A DNA stretch of 64,000 nucleotides from Methylomonas sp. MK1 (GTDB lineage: Bacteria; Pseudomonadota; Gammaproteobacteria; Methylococcales; Methylomonadaceae). The translations under genes were made by a program, and so were the position numbers. The notes beneath the pieces were generated by a model. That model saw only the letters and a list, made by a program, of their open reading frames with translations, ran no database searches and was not told where the DNA came from. Of this stretch, positions 61,476-64,000 are shown piece by piece. Positions within the stretch are counted from its first letter, which is position 1; each line of letters opens with the position of its first letter. The stretch covers positions 1,240,001-1,304,000 of the forward strand of contig NZ_AQOV01000001.1 of the NCBI RefSeq assembly GCF_000365425.1, read 5' to 3'.

Positions 61476-63329
61476 ATGTGCGGCATTAACGGCATTTTTC
61501 TCCATAATTCAACGGTTAATAGCGTGGATGCTGACGAATTGTTAGCAACCCGAGATTACATGTACAACCGCGGCCCTGATGGCGAGGGCTTATGGATTTC
61601 CAACTGTAGTAGGGTCGGTTTTGGTCATAGACGACTAGCCATAATCGAATTGAGCACTCTTGGGGCCCAACCTATGCACACCGATGATGGTCAACTATCG
61701 ATTACCTTTAATGGTGAAATATACAATCACATTGAATTGAGAAAAAGCTTAGAAGCAAAAGGATTTGTTTTTCGAAGTCATAGTGATACTGAAGTGTTAC
61801 TTCACCTGTATAGAGACCTCGGCATTGAAATGGTTGAACATTTACGGGGTATGTTCGCGTTTGCCTTATGGGATAACCGTAATAGAAAGCTAATAATAGC
61901 TAGAGACCCATACGGCATTAAACCGGTTTATTACTCAAATTTCAATGGCACATTCCGTTTCGCTTCCCAAGTAAAAGCCCTACTTGCCGGACATCAGATA
62001 GATTCCTCAATCAATTCGGCTGGATTGGTCAGCTTTCTCCTATGGGGAAGTGCGTCGGAACCTTTTACCTTCTATCAAAATATCAATATATTGCCGGCAG
62101 GACATATTCTTGAAATAGATAGTTCTGGCAAAAAAAAAATACATCAATATTGGGATATAAACAACGTTATTAAAAGATCTTGTTTTGCTTCCAACGAAAT
62201 CCCTACCGCACAAGCAATGGAAGTCGGCATATCAGCAATTAAGGACTCCATTAAGTCTCATATGGTAGCTGACGTGCCAATTGGTACATTCCTTTCCGCC
62301 GGACTGGATTCCGCCACCATCACTGGTCTTGCACAAGAACTTGTTAGCGAACCTATAACAGCTATAACTCTTGCTTTTGAAGAATTTATCGGCCGTTCGC
62401 TCGACGAAGTTCCTGTAGCAACGGAAATAGCACGCATTTTGGGCGTCAGACATAACATCGTCACAGCTCGCATGAATGAGGTTGAAAATGAATTATCCAC
62501 ATTTTTAAATACGATGGATCAACCAAGTATCGATGGCATCAATACTTGGTTTGTCAGCAAAGCGGCGAAAAATGCAGGTTTAAAAGTAGTTTTATCCGGT
62601 TTGGGCGGGGACGAAATGCTTGGTGGTTACGATACCTTCGAGACAATTCCCGAAATTGTTAAGCGCTCGGCCCGATATAACTATACCCCGCTCCTAAACA
62701 ATTTATTTTTTAACATACATTCTTTTTTTGCTGCCAATTTTAGCCATTTAAATCCGAATAATTCAGACATATTGAATATGACCAGGAATATAACATCGGC
62801 TTATCAGCTTAAAAAAGGCTTATTCATGCCTTGGGAACTTAAACATCTTATTGATAACGATATGATACGGGAGGGCATTAATAGACTGTCGGAAATTGCT
62901 GAATTTGAATCTGTTAGTAACATCGATTCGGACTTTGGAAAAATTGTTGCGCTGGAATCTAAAAAATACATGCGGAATCAATTGTTACGCGACACCGACT
63001 GGATAGGCATGGCGCATTCTTTGGAAATACGTGTTCCCTTAGTCGATCACGTTTTGTTGAACTCCCTAGTAGGTTTAGCAGCAAACAGGAAACTTGGTAA
63101 CAAAAAAGAAATTTTGCCCCGCTCATTATCTAAAAGGCTCGATGACGACATTATCAATCGACCCAAAACAGGTTTTACCATTCCTATTTGGCGATGGTTG
63201 AATAACTCAAATAACTTTTCTGCCTGGAAGAAAAACAGATACTTAAGACATAAGAATATTATTCCAAATAAGCGCTGGGCTTACTGCATTCTAGAACAAT
63301 GCCCACAAGTATCTAATTATTTAAAATAA
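61476..63329 (+). CDS. asnB: AsnB-type glutamine-hydrolysing asparagine synthase
   Basis: The 617-residue protein begins MCGINGIF, so Cys2 is the glutaminase nucleophile after Met removal. The glutaminase domain spans about residues 1-210 (RGPDGEGLW; FNGEIYNH). The synthetase domain has the ATP PP-loop FLSAGLDSATI. In polysaccharide and exosortase loci such enzymes are thought to amidate sugar carboxyl groups or other precursors rather than make free asparagine. It lies between two glycosyltransferases, supporting that use. Confidence 0.94.
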   Translation: MCGINGIFLHNSTVNSVDADELLATRDYMYNRGPDGEGLWISNCSRVGFGHRRLAIIELSTLGAQPMHTDDGQLSITFNGEIYNHIELRKSLEAKGFVFRSHSDTEVLLHLYRDLGIEMVEHLRGMFAFALWDNRNRKLIIARDPYGIKPVYYSNFNGTFRFASQVKALLAGHQIDSSINSAGLVSFLLWGSASEPFTFYQNINILPAGHILEIDSSGKKKIHQYWDINNVIKRSCFASNEIPTAQAMEVGISAIKDSIKSHMVADVPIGTFLSAGLDSATITGLAQELVSEPITAITLAFEEFIGRSLDEVPVATEIARILGVRHNIVTARMNEVENELSTFLNTMDQPSIDGINTWFVSKAAKNAGLKVVLSGLGGDEMLGGYDTFETIPEIVKRSARYNYTPLLNNLFFNIHSFFAANFSHLNPNNSDILNMTRNITSAYQLKKGLFMPWELKHLIDNDMIREGINRLSEIAEFESVSNIDSDFGKIVALESKKYMRNQLLRDTDWIGMAHSLEIRVPLVDHVLLNSLVGLAANRKLGNKKEILPRSLSKRLDDDIINRPKTGFTIPIWRWLNNSNNFSAWKKNRYLRHKNIIPNKRWAYCILEQCPQVSNYLK

Positions 63330-63343
63330 TCAAGGAATAAGGA

Positions 63344-64000
63344 ATGAATAAGCCACTCGTCTCGGTAATTATGCCTTGTTATAATGCTCAAGCTTATGTC
63401 GAAACAGCAATTGAAAGCGTCTTTCAACAAAGTTATCCGAATGTCGAGTTGATTGTCGTCGATGATGGCTCCAGTGACCAAAGTTATCAGATTTTAACTA
63501 GGTGCCAAGAAAAATACCCGAAATTAGTTGTTTTAAAGCAAGAAAATCGTGGCCCATTCCCTGCTCGTAACCTTGGCTTGGCAAACTCTAGAGGAGACTT
63601 CATGGCGTTTCTGGATGCCGATGACTATTGGGCCCCAGGTTTCATCAAAAAACTGCTAGAAACCTTACTCGACAGCAAGGCGGATTTGGCCTACTGCGGG
63701 TGGCAAAATATCGTGGAAGGTGGCGAAAACGGCCCGGCCTATGTTCCACCAGCTTACGAAAAAGGCGATATTTTTCAATCATTTCTTTCTAGCTGCCCAT
63801 GGCCTATACATGCAGCGCTGATTCGCCGCGCAATTGTAGACAAAGCCGAAGGATTTTCCTTACGCTGTTTCAGCGCCATGGACTACGATTTTTGGATCCG
63901 CATTTCCGCCATCACACAGAATATTGTCATTGTCCCCGAAGTATTAGCGTTTTATCGCTGGCACAATCATGGACAAATTTCCTCTATAAAGTGGCGGCAA
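63344..64000 (+). CDS. Family 2 glycosyltransferase (3' end outside window)
   Basis: From an ATG with AAGGA just upstream, the frame is open to the right edge (219 codons). It has the GT-A signatures VSVIMPCYNAQAYVETAIES, LIVVDDGSSDQSY and FMAFLDADDYW, and later AMDYDFWIRISAI. It lies 14 bp after asnB and is one of the few genes in this locus with a clear ribosome-binding site. The C-terminus is missing, so membrane helices there cannot be assessed. Confidence 0.92.
   Translation, partial: MNKPLVSVIMPCYNAQAYVETAIESVFQQSYPNVELIVVDDGSSDQSYQILTRCQEKYPKLVVLKQENRGPFPARNLGLANSRGDFMAFLDADDYWAPGFIKKLLETLLDSKADLAYCGWQNIVEGGENGPAYVPPAYEKGDIFQSFLSSCPWPIHAALIRRAIVDKAEGFSLRCFSAMDYDFWIRISAITQNIVIVPEVLAFYRWHNHGQISSIKWRQ

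Overview
The window looks like chromosome of a gammaproteobacterium, most plausibly a methanotroph-type member of the Methylococcales (Methylomonas-like). This is inferred from moderate GC content, overall protein character, a full type II secretion operon, an exosortase/EpsI polysaccharide system and an AdoB12/LOV light-response set. No methane-oxidation gene or rRNA is present, so the assignment is an inference. No tRNA, rRNA, CRISPR array or prophage was found.

Region 1 (1-5.2 kb) holds the start of a copper oxidase (copA), several small conserved genes (DUF2750, an RRM RNA-binding protein, a VF530-type protein, a 34-residue lysine-rich peptide gene, DUF6494) and two membrane or lipid-binding genes (DUF4239, SRPBCC).

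Region 2 (4.3-19.4 kb) is the most interesting part. A LitR/CarH-type MerR regulator that keeps the adenosylcobalamin-binding residues is divergent from a group-2 sigma-70 gene. The sigma gene is followed by hflK, hflC and ftsH. After a terminator and one small membrane gene comes a long collinear run: SRPBCC protein, short blue-light LOV protein, sterol-desaturase-type oxygenase, MsrP/MsrQ methionine sulfoxide repair, YfcH-type epimerase, an unknown membrane protein, DNA photolyase, Blc lipocalin and a YbgA-type (DUF523/DUF1722) protein. It reads as a blue-light and photo-oxidative stress programme with two possible photoreceptors. Two sites resembling the published PplR/LitR direct repeat flank the sigma-factor start: one overlaps the litR start codon (11 of 12 positions) and one lies inside the sigma gene (12 of 12).

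Region 3 (19.5-35.7 kb) is a type II secretion operon in the order gspE, then F, G, H, I, J, K, L, M, a GspC/N-like gene and D, mostly with overlapping genes. Between gspE and gspF sits a 5.1-kb autotransporter gene whose passenger contains seven tandem 288-bp units in perfect register, then a short intergenic inverted repeat.

Region 4 (35.7-42.7 kb) contains MgtC, a small unknown gene, an M20 amidohydrolase, a FleQ-like sigma-54 activator, a CorC/HlyC CBS-domain membrane protein and a CorA-type Mg transporter with an unusual N-terminal region.

Region 5 (43-64 kb) is a surface-polysaccharide locus. manC and xrtA-epsI lie on the minus strand. Opposite them run a polysaccharide-deacetylase-like gene, at least seven glycosyltransferases, a TPR protein, a Wzm/Wzt ABC exporter whose ATPase has a C-terminal extension, two methyltransferases, a WbsX-type protein and an asparagine synthase-like amidotransferase. 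The last glycosyltransferase is cut by the window edge. Most starts in this locus lack a recognisable Shine-Dalgarno sequence. A 99-bp MITE-like element with perfect 16-bp terminal inverted repeats and a 4-bp direct repeat lies in its largest gap.
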